From Candidatus Brocadiia bacterium (GTDB lineage Bacteria > Planctomycetota > MHYJ01 > WSZJ01), in NCBI GenBank assembly GCA_013360825.1, contig JABWAY010000069.1, forward strand, positions 1 to 14,674: a DNA stretch of 14,674 nucleotides. Reading direction: 5' to 3'. Both the position numbers and the translations under genes were made by a program. Below, piece after piece: positions 1-9,236 of this stretch; position 1 is the first letter of the stretch, and each line of letters starts with the position of its first letter. The notes under the pieces are model-generated. The model was not told where the DNA came from. It saw only the letters and a program-made list of their open reading frames with translations, and did not search any database.

Positions 1-2
1 CC

Positions 3-962
3 GCGGGTGCGACGCAGCGCGAGTTCGCCGGCGCGCTGCGCGCGCGCAGTCTCCTGGCGGCACCGATGCGGGCCGGGGGGAAGCAGGCGGGGGCGATCGT
101 CGTGACCGACCCGTCGCCGCGGACGTACTCGCGCGAGGAGATCACGGCGCTGCAGACTCTGGCGACCGACGCCGCGGTCTGCCTCGCGAGCGCGCACCTC
201 CTCGAGGATCTCGCGCAGTCGAACGACGAGATGCGGTCCGCCCGGGAGCAGGCCGTCCAGTCGGAATCGCTCGCGGCGATCGGGCGCCTGAGCGCGTCGA
301 TCGCGCATGAATTCCGGAATCCGCTGGCGGGGATCTCGGCGGCGGCGCAGGCGCTCCTGAAGGTCTCCGACCGCGATCCCGGGAATGTCCAGCTGCTGCA
401 GATCATCGACCGGGAGTCGAAGCGGCTGAACCGCCTGATCACGGACTTTCTCCAGTTCGCGAGGCCGCGGCAGCCGGCGCTCCGCCGCGTGACGGTGTCC
501 GCGCTCGTCGAAGGGCTGCTGCCCTCCCTCGCGCAGGAACTCGCGGACCGCGTCCGGATCGAACGGATCTATGCGCCCGACGTGCCCGCGGCCAACGCGG
601 ACGGGGACCTGGTCCGCCTCGTCCTGATGCAGCTGCTCGTCAACGCCATCCAGGCGATGCCCGACGGCGGGCTGATCCGCATCCGCGTGGCCGCCGTCCC
701 CCTCCGCGGCCTTCCCGCGGTCGAGATTTCCATCGAAGACACCGGGCCCGGGCTTCCCCCCGCCGATCTGGGGCGGGTCTTCGAGCCGTTCTTCTCCACG
801 AAGAAGACCGGAACCGGGCTCGGACTCGCCATCTGCCACCAGATCATCTCCGCCCACAGGGGCACCATCGCCGTCCAGAACGTACCGGGCGGCGGCGCCC
901 GGTTCGTCCTCGTGCTCCCGGGAGTCAGGTCGGGATCCGCCCCGCCGGCCATCGGGCCGTGA
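3..962 (+). CDS. Sensor histidine kinase, 5'-truncated by window edge (GAF-HisKA-HATPase)
   Basis: The frame is open from the left edge, so the gene starts outside the window; the ATG at 66 lies inside the GAF domain and is not the start. The visible 319 residues hold the end of a GAF-like domain (about 1-65), a short helical linker, a HisKA dimerisation domain with the H-box SASIAHEFRNPL (phospho-acceptor His about residue 102), and a HATPase_c domain. The ATPase domain shows the N-box LLVNAIQAMP, G1 box EDTGPGLP and F/G2 boxes FFSTKKTGTGLGLAI. It is therefore predicted to autophosphorylate and pass phosphate to a response regulator, which is not visible here and may lie upstream. No membrane segment is seen in this part. 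The stop overlaps the start of the symporter gene (GTGA), so the two are probably co-translated and the kinase may sense or control the transported solute. The family call is firm; the signal is unknown. Confidence 0.93.
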   Translation, partial: AGATQREFAGALRARSLLAAPMRAGGKQAGAIVVTDPSPRTYSREEITALQTLATDAAVCLASAHLLEDLAQSNDEMRSAREQAVQSESLAAIGRLSASIAHEFRNPLAGISAAAQALLKVSDRDPGNVQLLQIIDRESKRLNRLITDFLQFARPRQPALRRVTVSALVEGLLPSLAQELADRVRIERIYAPDVPAANADGDLVRLVLMQLLVNAIQAMPDGGLIRIRVAAVPLRGLPAVEISIEDTGPGLPPADLGRVFEPFFSTKKTGTGLGLAICHQIISAHRGTIAVQNVPGGGARFVLVLPGVRSGSAPPAIGP

Positions 963-2368
963 AGCGCGCGCACCTCTGGATCCTGGGCGCGATCGTGCTG
1001 GGAGCGCTCGCAGGCTGGGGGCTGAACGCCGCCACGATCCCGGTGACCGTGGTGCGCTTCGACGACGCGGCGCAGGCGGCCCCGGGGGTCGAGGTCCGGC
1101 GCGTGGACGGGAAAACGTTCGAGGCGACGATCACCGGGCGCGACCCCGGAAGCGTTGTCGGCGGAAAGTGGCGGATCGTCTCGCGGACCCGGGACTGGCC
1201 GGAACAGCCGCGCCTCCGCAGTGTCGCGGCGCAGACCCTTCACCTGCTCGGCCGCCTCTACATGAAGATGCTCCTGATGCTGATGGTCCCGCTCATCGTG
1301 GCCTCCATGGTGAGCGGCGTCTGCGGGATCGGGGACGTGCGGTCCCTCGGGCGCGTCGGCGGGCGCACCGCCCTCTTCTACGGCATGACCGTCGCCATCG
1401 CGGTCGCCACCGGTCTGATCCTGGTCAACCTGATCCGGCCGGGAAGCGCCGGGAACTTCCCGACGTTCGAGCTGCCGGACAAGTTCCGTCGCGCGCCGCT
1501 GACCGTTCCGGACCTGATCCTGATGGCGGTTCCCGAGAACATTTTCCGTTCGATGGCGGACGGCGAGGTCCTTCCGCTCATCACGTTCTCGCTGGTCCTC
1601 GGCGGGGTGATCGCGGCGATGCGCGAGGCCGGCGCCCCGCTCCGCGCCTGTTTCGATTCCCTTTTCGAGGCCATGACGCGCATCACCGGGCTCGTCCTCT
1701 ATTTCGCGCCGGTGGGGACGTTCGCGCTCGTCGCGATGCTGGTCTGGGAGTCCGGATTCAGCGAGTTTGCCCGGCTGGGGCTCTATGTCCTGACGGTCCT
1801 TGCCGGCCTCGCCGTCCATTTTGCGGTCCTCACGGCCTGCACGGCGTGGCTCGGCGGGCGGAACCCGATCGCCTACATCCGGGCGATGGCTCCGGCCCTC
1901 ATGACCGCGTTTTCCACCGCCTCCTCCAATGCGACCATCCCGGTCTCGATGGAGTGCGTCGAGAAACGGGCGGGGATTCCGCGGCGGATCGCCGCGTTCG
2001 TCCTCCCCGTCGGCGCGACCGCGAACATGGACGGCACCGCGCTCTACGAGGCCGTCGCGGCCATGTTCATCGCGCAGGCGTTCGGCATCCCGATGGGCCT
2101 CGGGCAGCAGGTGATCATTTTCGTCGTCGCCACGGTCGCCGCGATCGGCGCCGCCGGGATCCCCGGCGCCGGGACCGTCACCATGGTCATCGTGCTCCGC
2201 TCCGTCGGACTCCCCATCGAGGGAATCGCGCTCATCCTCGCCGTCGATCGCTTCCTCGACATGTGCCGCACCACCGTCAACGTCTACGGGGACCTCGTGG
2301 CCTCGGCCGTGGTGGCGCGGGCCGAGGGCGTGGTCCCGGAACCTCCCGCGTCACGCGCGGGGGGATGA
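959..2368 (+). CDS. Dicarboxylate/amino acid:cation symporter (DAACS/SDF family, GltP-like)
   Basis: This 469-residue inner-membrane protein is a Na+- or H+-coupled carrier. Family hallmarks are VPLIVASMVSGV in the TM2 area, the serine-rich hairpin-1 stretch TAFSTASSNATIP, the TM7 motif NMDGT, the hairpin-2 motif GIPGAGTVTM and the TM8 motif DMCRTTVNVYGD (D434, R437, N441, D445). In characterised homologues such as GltPh the TM8 Asp and Arg bind the amino group and the side-chain carboxylate, so an acidic amino acid (Glu/Asp) is a better guess than succinate; this is inference. Oddly, about 60 hydrophilic residues (about 27-85) separate TM1 from TM2, where relatives have a short loop. The start is GTG, overlapping the kinase stop as GTGA; no Shine-Dalgarno is visible, which fits translational coupling. 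The 3' end overlaps the convergent HTTM gene by 18 bases. Confidence 0.93.
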   Translation: MKRAHLWILGAIVLGALAGWGLNAATIPVTVVRFDDAAQAAPGVEVRRVDGKTFEATITGRDPGSVVGGKWRIVSRTRDWPEQPRLRSVAAQTLHLLGRLYMKMLLMLMVPLIVASMVSGVCGIGDVRSLGRVGGRTALFYGMTVAIAVATGLILVNLIRPGSAGNFPTFELPDKFRRAPLTVPDLILMAVPENIFRSMADGEVLPLITFSLVLGGVIAAMREAGAPLRACFDSLFEAMTRITGLVLYFAPVGTFALVAMLVWESGFSEFARLGLYVLTVLAGLAVHFAVLTACTAWLGGRNPIAYIRAMAPALMTAFSTASSNATIPVSMECVEKRAGIPRRIAAFVLPVGATANMDGTALYEAVAAMFIAQAFGIPMGLGQQVIIFVVATVAAIGAAGIPGAGTVTMVIVLRSVGLPIEGIALILAVDRFLDMCRTTVNVYGDLVASAVVARAEGVVPEPPASRAGG

Positions 2369-3373
2369 CCCCGCGAACCAGGACGGCACCGCGCGCAGCA
2401 CGGCGTTCCAGTCCAGGACGGCCAGGTAGAGCACCACGTACCCCGAGAAGTCGATCCCCATCAGCAGCGCGATGCCGCCGTGGAACAGCGCCATCGAAAC
2501 GAGGAGGGCGGCCTGCGCGGCTCTCGGCACGAACAGCACGAGAACGAAGGCGAGTTCGAGCACGGCGGACAGCCACGACGCGACGGCGCACGCGGCCCGG
2601 CTGCGGGCGACGAGTTTCCCGAGACGGCTCGGCCCCGCCGAATTCGCGATCCGCTCCAGCCCCCAGGGGTCGCGGAAGCGCGCCTCCGCGGGGGCGCTCC
2701 GGCGCGCGACGAAAAACTGAGTCGAGTCGCCCAGCCGCTTCTGCCCCGCCTGCCCTTCCAGATACCACTGCAGCGTCCGGCCTGAAAACCAGTCCGCGCG
2801 GCCGTCGCGGATTTTCGCGATTCCTGCGGCGAGGTAGGTCAGGGCCAGGACGGCCAGGATGAGCCGGACCGGCCAGGCCGGAATCGGCGCCCCCGCGAGG
2901 CGGTGGAACAGCCCCTGCGGGTCGCCCGCGCGACGGCGGGCGAGGGCTTCCAGGAGCGCGTCCAGCGACCATGCGCGGACCCCCGGGGAGAAGGCGAGGA
3001 TCACCAGCGCGACGGCGGGGAGAATCGAGGCGTGGCCGACGTAGACCCAGGAGGACGCGAATCCCTGGAGGATCCAGTTGACGGCGGCGAGTCCGAGGAG
3101 GGACACGCGCGTCCCGGCGCCGACGAACGCCGCCGCCGCGAGAACCCAGGCCGCGGGGACGAGGACGGGTATCCAGTCCCCCGGCCAGCCGATCCCGAAC
3201 CATCGGAGCCCGGCGGCGGGAAAGAACAGGGACTCCGGCCTCGCGGCGACCGCGCTGAGCCCCGGCAGAAACGAGACGGAGTCGAGCAGGATCCAGCCCG
3301 CGAGAAGGATCCGCAGGACGCCCGTGGAGTGGCGCGGCCCGGTGCTGAACCAGAAATTCTTCCAGGCCGTCAT
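2351..3373 (-). CDS. HTTM-family multipass membrane protein (vitamin K carboxylase-like fold)
   Basis: The 340-residue protein has about seven or eight hydrophobic segments (about 13-33, 66-86, 92-108, 115-135, 166-186, 262-283, 288-305, 309-322). The order and local signatures fit the HTTM family: LRILLAGWILLDS in the first helix, AGIAKIRDGRADWFSG (182-198), and LFHGGIALLMGIDFSGYVVL near the C-terminus. The family takes its name from homology to the membrane part of eukaryotic vitamin K-dependent gamma-carboxylase; the bacterial reaction is mostly unknown. The ATG overlaps the stop of the upstream DCC gene (ATGA), and a GGAGGG ribosome-binding site lies 4 bases before it. DCC and HTTM domains are known to occur side by side or fused, so the two proteins probably work together, perhaps in a redox or carboxylation step at the membrane. 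I cannot assign catalytic residues. Confidence 0.85.
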   Translation of the reverse strand: MTAWKNFWFSTGPRHSTGVLRILLAGWILLDSVSFLPGLSAVAARPESLFFPAAGLRWFGIGWPGDWIPVLVPAAWVLAAAAFVGAGTRVSLLGLAAVNWILQGFASSWVYVGHASILPAVALVILAFSPGVRAWSLDALLEALARRRAGDPQGLFHRLAGAPIPAWPVRLILAVLALTYLAAGIAKIRDGRADWFSGRTLQWYLEGQAGQKRLGDSTQFFVARRSAPAEARFRDPWGLERIANSAGPSRLGKLVARSRAACAVASWLSAVLELAFVLVLFVPRAAQAALLVSMALFHGGIALLMGIDFSGYVVLYLAVLDWNAVLRAVPSWFAGSSPRA

Positions 3374-4230
3374 CGGGCCCTCCGGAACTCGCGCCGCCGG
3401 ATGTCCCAGGCGCCGACATCGAAACGCTCGGTCCGCCCCCCCGCCTGCCGGACGACCTGCAGCCGGATCCGCACGAACGCCGCGTCGAGATTTCCCCGCT
3501 CCCGAGCCGCGTCCGCGAACCTCCCGAAAAAGTCCCCCATCCGGGCGTCGAACGCCTCCGGCGTGTCCCCGGGAAACGCGCCGTACTCATACCCCGGATC
3601 GACCGAGCCGTAGAACCGGCCGAAAAAGATCCGCTTCAGCCTCAACTCCGGAATCCCGCAGGCGTCCGCCGGGATCTCGACCGCCTTCCCCTTCCGCGGC
3701 TCGCCCAGAAAGCGAAACGCGTAGCGCGCCCCGTCCGCCTCGACTTCGTTCGCGAACATCGGCGCCGACGTGAGCGGCCAGTCCTCCCGGTTCAGCGCCG
3801 CGCCGCCCCCGGCGAGGCCCAGCACCGCGAGGATCAGCACGCTCGCCGCCCAGCGGTGCAGGATCGTCGGCTCCCCGAGCCGGCAGGCCAGCGCCTGCTT
3901 CCGGTTTCTCGCCACCCAGCCGTAGACCGCCCGCCCGAGCGGGGCGATCCCCGGCAGGTGCATGAGGACGCCGGCGGGCGCGGTCGGCGGAAGTCGGAGG
4001 GCGATGAAACGGACGGCGTCGAATCCCGACAGCGAGACCCCCGGACCCGCGACGTGCATCGCCCGGTCGAGCGCCGTCGCGTCGAGGTGGGGATGGTCCC
4101 GCGCGACTTCCGGGTCCCGGGCCGCGCGCCAGCGGAACACCCCGAACCAGTCCGCGCGCTCCCCGAATTCCCTGCCCGCGTCGCAGATGCCGCAGTCGCC
4201 GTCGAACAGGACGTCCCAGCGGGCGGCCAT
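3370..4230 (-). CDS. DCC-family (DUF393) thiol oxidoreductase-like protein with membrane segment
   Basis: The N-terminal domain (about 1-120) carries the family signature LFDGDCGICD, giving a CxxC pair at C13 and C16, as in the thioredoxin-like DUF393/DCC proteins. It is followed by one hydrophobic segment (about 128-146) and a C-terminal domain of about 140 residues that begins with WPLTSAPMFA, a phrase I associate with HTTM-linked proteins. The remainder is not recognised. I chose the ATG at 4230, which leaves 13 bases after the upstream stop; the in-frame ATG at 4281 would add 17 mostly basic residues and overlap the zinc-ribbon gene. No clear Shine-Dalgarno is seen. The stop overlaps the HTTM start by 4 bases. 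Probable role: thiol redox partner of the HTTM protein, with the extra domain probably outside the cytoplasmic membrane. Domain call strong, role inferred. Confidence 0.82.
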   Translation of the reverse strand: MAARWDVLFDGDCGICDAGREFGERADWFGVFRWRAARDPEVARDHPHLDATALDRAMHVAGPGVSLSGFDAVRFIALRLPPTAPAGVLMHLPGIAPLGRAVYGWVARNRKQALACRLGEPTILHRWAASVLILAVLGLAGGGAALNREDWPLTSAPMFANEVEADGARYAFRFLGEPRKGKAVEIPADACGIPELRLKRIFFGRFYGSVDPGYEYGAFPGDTPEAFDARMGDFFGRFADAARERGNLDAAFVRIRLQVVRQAGGRTERFDVGAWDIRRREFRRAR

Positions 4231-4243
4231 CCGCGCGACCCGG

Positions 4244-5017
4244 CTAGGCCTTCTTCGCCGATGCGGAGGCCGGCTTGGCATCCGTGTACAGCAGGCGGCT
4301 GCACGACCGGCAGGTCACCGCATCCTTGCCCTTCATGATCACGTTCAGATCCTGGAAGGTGACCTCCATCCGGCACCCGCCGCAGTGCCAGATCCCTCCG
4401 TCGAGCGTCACCGAGGCGATCGCGACGCCGTCCGGCTTCGACTTGTAGATCCGGTCGTAGATCCGGAGGTAGTCCGCATCCACCGAACCCGCCGCCTCCG
4501 CCCGCTTGTCCCGGAGGGCCTTCACCTCGACGTCGATCTTCTGGACCTCCGCGTCGACACCCTTCCGCGCCTCCGCCTGCTTCGCCTGGGCCGCCTCCAT
4601 CTGCGCCCTGGCGTCGGCGACCTTCGCCGTCGCCTCCTCCACTCCCGCCATCAGCTTGAGAACCTCCTCCTCGATCTTCCCGCACTCCGTCCGGACCGCG
4701 GCAATCTCGAAGTTGTAGGCCTGGTACTCCTTGTTCGACTTCGACTGGTCGCGCTGCGCCTCCAGCCGCACACGGCGCTCCTCCCGCTCCTTCAGGTCCA
4801 GCTCCCGCTTCGAAACCTCGCTCCGGATCGCCTGCAGATCCTTCGTCCGCGCCTCGTGGTCGGCCTTCTTCACCGCCACCTCGCGGTCCACCGGGTCCAT
4901 CACACGGGGCTTCGCGGCACGGTCCCGCGTCCATCGGAAAATCTGGCGATCGAGATCCTGCAGGCTCCTCAGGAACTGCACCTGCTCCTTCATCGGCGGT
5001 TTCTGCGGCTCGTCCAT
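4244..5017 (-). CDS. Coiled-coil C4 zinc-ribbon protein (CdsZ/HP0958-like)
   Basis: The 257-residue protein is a long, charged helical coiled coil (about 10-185, with heptad-like E/K/R/A runs) followed by a C-terminal zinc ribbon. The four ligands are C212 and C215 (HCGGC) and C236 and C239 (TCRSC), separated by the family segment around FQDLNVIMKGKDAV. This architecture matches the C4-type zinc-ribbon family that includes chlamydial CdsZ and Helicobacter HP0958/FlgZ. Members have been linked to secretion or flagellar chaperoning and to RNA binding, but the role in this organism is unknown. A short disordered tail rich in Ala/Lys ends the protein. The ATG at 5017 is preceded by AAAGGGA at about 10 bases; the ATG at 4993 has no such site. 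The gene follows the rpoD terminator, so it depends on readthrough or a promoter that I cannot identify. Confidence 0.87.
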   Translation of the reverse strand: MDEPQKPPMKEQVQFLRSLQDLDRQIFRWTRDRAAKPRVMDPVDREVAVKKADHEARTKDLQAIRSEVSKRELDLKEREERRVRLEAQRDQSKSNKEYQAYNFEIAAVRTECGKIEEEVLKLMAGVEEATAKVADARAQMEAAQAKQAEARKGVDAEVQKIDVEVKALRDKRAEAAGSVDADYLRIYDRIYKSKPDGVAIASVTLDGGIWHCGGCRMEVTFQDLNVIMKGKDAVTCRSCSRLLYTDAKPASASAKKA

Positions 5018-5027
5018 CTGGGTGCGG

Positions 5028-5034
5028 TCCCTTT
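5028..5034 (-). promoter_or_regulatory. Ribosome-binding site of the zinc-ribbon gene
   Basis: On the - strand AAAGGGA lies about 10 bases before the ATG at 5017 and decides between two in-frame ATGs. It directly follows the T-rich tail of the rpoD terminator, so any transcript covering it must start inside or upstream of the hairpin. Confidence 0.5.
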
Positions 5035-5069
5035 AAAAGCAGAAGGGCGGGCCACTTTCGGCCCGCCCT
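5031..5069 (-). terminator. rpoD: Rho-independent-type terminator of dnaG-rpoD
   Basis: The arms 5044-5053 and 5060-5069 are perfect 10-base complements (AGGGCGGGCC) around a 6-base loop. Reading on the - strand, the hairpin begins 5 bases after the rpoD stop and is followed by TTCTGCTTTT, a moderate U-tract. It is placed to end the rpoD transcript. The U-tract is interrupted, so some readthrough into the zinc-ribbon gene is possible. Confidence 0.8.
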
Positions 5070-5074
5070 GTCGG

Positions 5075-6820
<1,746 letters not shown>

Positions 6821-6821
6821 G

Positions 6822-6832
6822 CCCTTCCCCTT
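6822..6832 (-). promoter_or_regulatory. rpoD: Ribosome-binding site deciding the rpoD GTG start
   Basis: The purine run AAGGGGAAGGG sits just before the in-frame GTG at 6820, inside the 3' end of dnaG. No later ATG/GTG precedes region 1.1, and the next upstream ATG (7060) has no such site. Confidence 0.5.
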
Positions 6833-8589
6833 CAGCGTCGCCTTTCCGGCGGCATTCGGCCCTTTCTTCTTCAAGTCGTCGACGCTCGGCTTCCCAGCGG
6901 CGGATCTGGAGATATTCCGAGACGGCTTTCCAGCGGTTCTCGGGATTCCCCTGCTTCCGGGAGGCCTCGTCGAGGACGTCCGCGACCCAGGACGCGAGTG
7001 CGGGGTCGCCGGCGACTCGGGCAAGGACGGCGTCAGGTCGGGCAGTTTCGGTCCGGTCATGGAGGTCAAGGATGATTGCTCCCACGGTTCGGGACTGATG
7101 AGAAGGGAAATCCTCGATCCGGACGGCGGATCGGACTTCCCGGAGCCATCGATCCTCCAGCAGCATGAGCTGGAGGAGCTCGCGGCCGGCGCGGACGTCC
7201 GCGTCGGCCTCGGGAGAAGCTGCGGGCGGGGGGGCGGCTTTCGCCGCGGCCGCCACGGCCCTCGCGGGCCGCTGCACCTTCTTCGACAGCTCCTTGCGGA
7301 TCGCGTTCTCCGGCAGGCCGAACACCTCGGCCATCCGCCGGATCTGCGCTTCCCGCAATACCTCATTGTCAACGAGGGCCAGCGAGGAAATTATTTCCTC
7401 CGCCGCCGCGGCGGCCCCCTTTGCCGTCGCCACGTCGTGTCGGCCCCGGGCGAGATGGAGGCGGAACTCGAAGAGTTCCCGCGCCTCTGCCGCGGCCTTC
7501 TCGAATGGCGCCGTGCCGAGCTTTTCGAAGCAGTCCGCGGGGTCGTAGCCGCCTGGAAGTGTCGCGATCCGGAACTCGACGTCCTCGTTGAGGAAGAAGT
7601 CGAGCGACCGTTCGGACGCCTTCACGCCGGCGGCGTCGCCGTCATAGACGGCGATGACCCTGTGCGCGAAACGTTTCAGCTGCTTCACATGCTCGGACGC
7701 CAGCGCGGTGCCCAGGGTGGCCACGACCCATTCGTAGCCATGCTGGTGCGACGCGATGACGTCCGTATATCCCTCGACGATGCCCAGCTGTCCGGACTTC
7801 TGGGCGGCCTGCCGGGCCAGGTTCAGCCCGTAGAGCTGTTCTTTCTTCCGGAAGACGGGCGTTTCCGGCGAATTCAGGTATTTCGGTTCGTCCTCGGGGT
7901 CGAGCGCCCGTGCGCCGAACCCCACGACCCGGTCCCGCACGTCGAAAATCGGGAACATCAGCCGGTTGCGGAACCGGCTGTAGGCGCCGCGATCGTTCCG
8001 GAGGACGAGCCCGGAGCGCTCGAGCAGCTCGGGGGAGATGCCTTTCACCCTCCCCTGGTCCAGCAGCCACTCGTAGCTCCGGGGCGCATACCCCAGGTAG
8101 AAACGCGACACCATCGGGCCGGAGATCCCGCGGCGTCCGACATAGCCGCGCGCCTCCGCCCCTTCTTCCCCTTCCAGCAGCTTTTTGTGAAAGAGCGTCG
8201 CGGCCCACCGGTTCGTCCGGTAGATCTCCTCGCGGAGATCCGCCGCCTCGCGCTCGCCCGGCGACGCCGCCCGGAGCTGGATATTGGCCTTTTCGGCCAG
8301 GATCCGGAGCGCCTCCGGGAACGGCACTTTCTCCATCTCCATCACGAACGAGAACGCGTCCCCGCCTTTCTGGCAGCCGAAGCACTTGAAGAACTGCTCG
8401 ACCGGGTTGACGTAGAACGACGGGGTCTTTTCCTCGTGGAAGGGGCAGCGCGCCTTGAAGCGGCTTCCCGATTTCTGCAGCGGGAAGTAGCTTTCGACGA
8501 GGGCGACGAGGTCGGTGGCCCGTTTGACTTCCAGGACGACATCGTCGCTTTTCATCGTGCGGCTAGGCCCATCCGGTCGAAGACCCTCC

Positions 8590-8617
8590 ATGGTAGCAGG
8601 AGGGGGTGGACCGGCAA
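8590..8617 (-). promoter_or_regulatory. Possible sigma-70-like promoter for dnaG-rpoD
   Basis: In the 88-base gap between the GNAT gene and dnaG, the - strand has TTGCCG (8612-8617), a 16-base spacer, and TACCAT (8590-8595). Each hexamer matches consensus at 4 of 6 positions. Transcription would begin near 8583, about 28 bases before the dnaG ATG. The match is modest and may be chance; the gap is the only place in this part of the strand where a separate promoter would fit. Confidence 0.25.
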
Positions 8618-8643
8618 TGAAAAAAGCCGGGGGCGGGGTCGTG

Positions 8644-9204
8644 TCATGGGCGGAGTTCTCCGTCGAGCAGTCCGTGGAGGATGTGGTCGCGCCAGCCGCC
8701 GGGCGCGCGCACGCGGTGGCGGACGATCCCCTCCCGCGTGAAACCGACGCGGGCGAGGACGCGGGAGGAGGCGATGTTGTCGACGTCGGTGTAGGCGGCG
8801 ACCCGGTGGACGCCGAGGTGGCGGAAGGCGTGGTGAAGGAGGGCGCGCGCGGCCTCGGTCGCGTATCCGCGGTTCTCGCGGTCCGACCGGATCCAGTACC
8901 CGAACTCGCCCGCGGTTTCGGTGCGCCGTTCCAGGGAGATGTGGCCGGCGATCCGCCCGTCCGGCTCGAGGATCGCGCGGTGCGCACACCCCTCGTGGTT
9001 CTCCCGCAGCGTCCGGTCGATGAACAGGTTCAGGCTGTCCGGGGAATCGACCGCCGCGGCCCACGGAAGCCAGCGCTCGAGCGTCCGCCGCGAGCTGTCG
9101 ACCGCCTCGAACAGCGCGGGGGCGTCCGCGAACAGAAGCGGACGGAGGTGGAGCCGCGCGGTGCGGATGGTCCCGTCGTCCACGGGGCGCGTGCCGAACG
9201 CCAT
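8644..9204 (-). CDS. GNAT-family N-acetyltransferase (RimJ/RimL type)
   Basis: The 186-residue protein is predicted to transfer acetyl from acetyl-CoA to an amine, often a protein N-terminus in this subgroup. It opens with the typical RTARLHLRPLLFADAPALFE strand-helix, has GEFGYWI before motif A, then the CoA-binding loop RENRGYATEAARALLHHAF, and the motif-B end NIASSRVLARVGFTREGI. This layout is that of RimJ/RimL-like Acetyltransf_3 enzymes; the substrate cannot be told from sequence. The ATG at 9204 is chosen because GGGGAGG lies 7 bases upstream and the domain begins right after it; the longer open frame overlaps rsmA and is a shadow. It sits 32 bases after rsmA and is probably in the same transcript, so a ribosome-linked target is a loose guess. 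Confidence 0.9.
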   Translation of the reverse strand: MAFGTRPVDDGTIRTARLHLRPLLFADAPALFEAVDSSRRTLERWLPWAAAVDSPDSLNLFIDRTLRENHEGCAHRAILEPDGRIAGHISLERRTETAGEFGYWIRSDRENRGYATEAARALLHHAFRHLGVHRVAAYTDVDNIASSRVLARVGFTREGIVRHRVRAPGGWRDHILHGLLDGELRP

Positions 9205-9211
9205 GTCAGGG

Positions 9212-9218
9212 CCTCCCC
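9212..9218 (-). promoter_or_regulatory. Ribosome-binding site of the GNAT gene
   Basis: GGGGAGG on the - strand, 7 bases before the ATG at 9204. It is one of the best Shine-Dalgarno sequences in the window and rules out the longer upstream start. Confidence 0.7.
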
Positions 9219-9236
9219 AGAGCTGAAGCCCCCATG

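Noticed and set aside
6821..7372. An N-terminal extension of RpoD of up to 184 residues
   Set aside because: It lies out of frame inside the conserved DnaG C-terminal domain, is rich in Arg/Pro/Ser, and has no start with a ribosome-binding site better than the GTG at 6820.
8584..8604. A 6-base inverted repeat (CCCTCC/GGAGGG) upstream of dnaG as an operator or terminator
   Set aside because: The stem is short with a 9-base loop and no T-tract, and such repeats are expected by chance at this base composition.
8621..8646. A T6 tract after the GNAT gene as a terminator
   Set aside because: The - strand has TTTTTT shortly after the stop, but the G+C-rich bases before it (GACCCCGCCCCCGGC) do not form a self-complementary stem.
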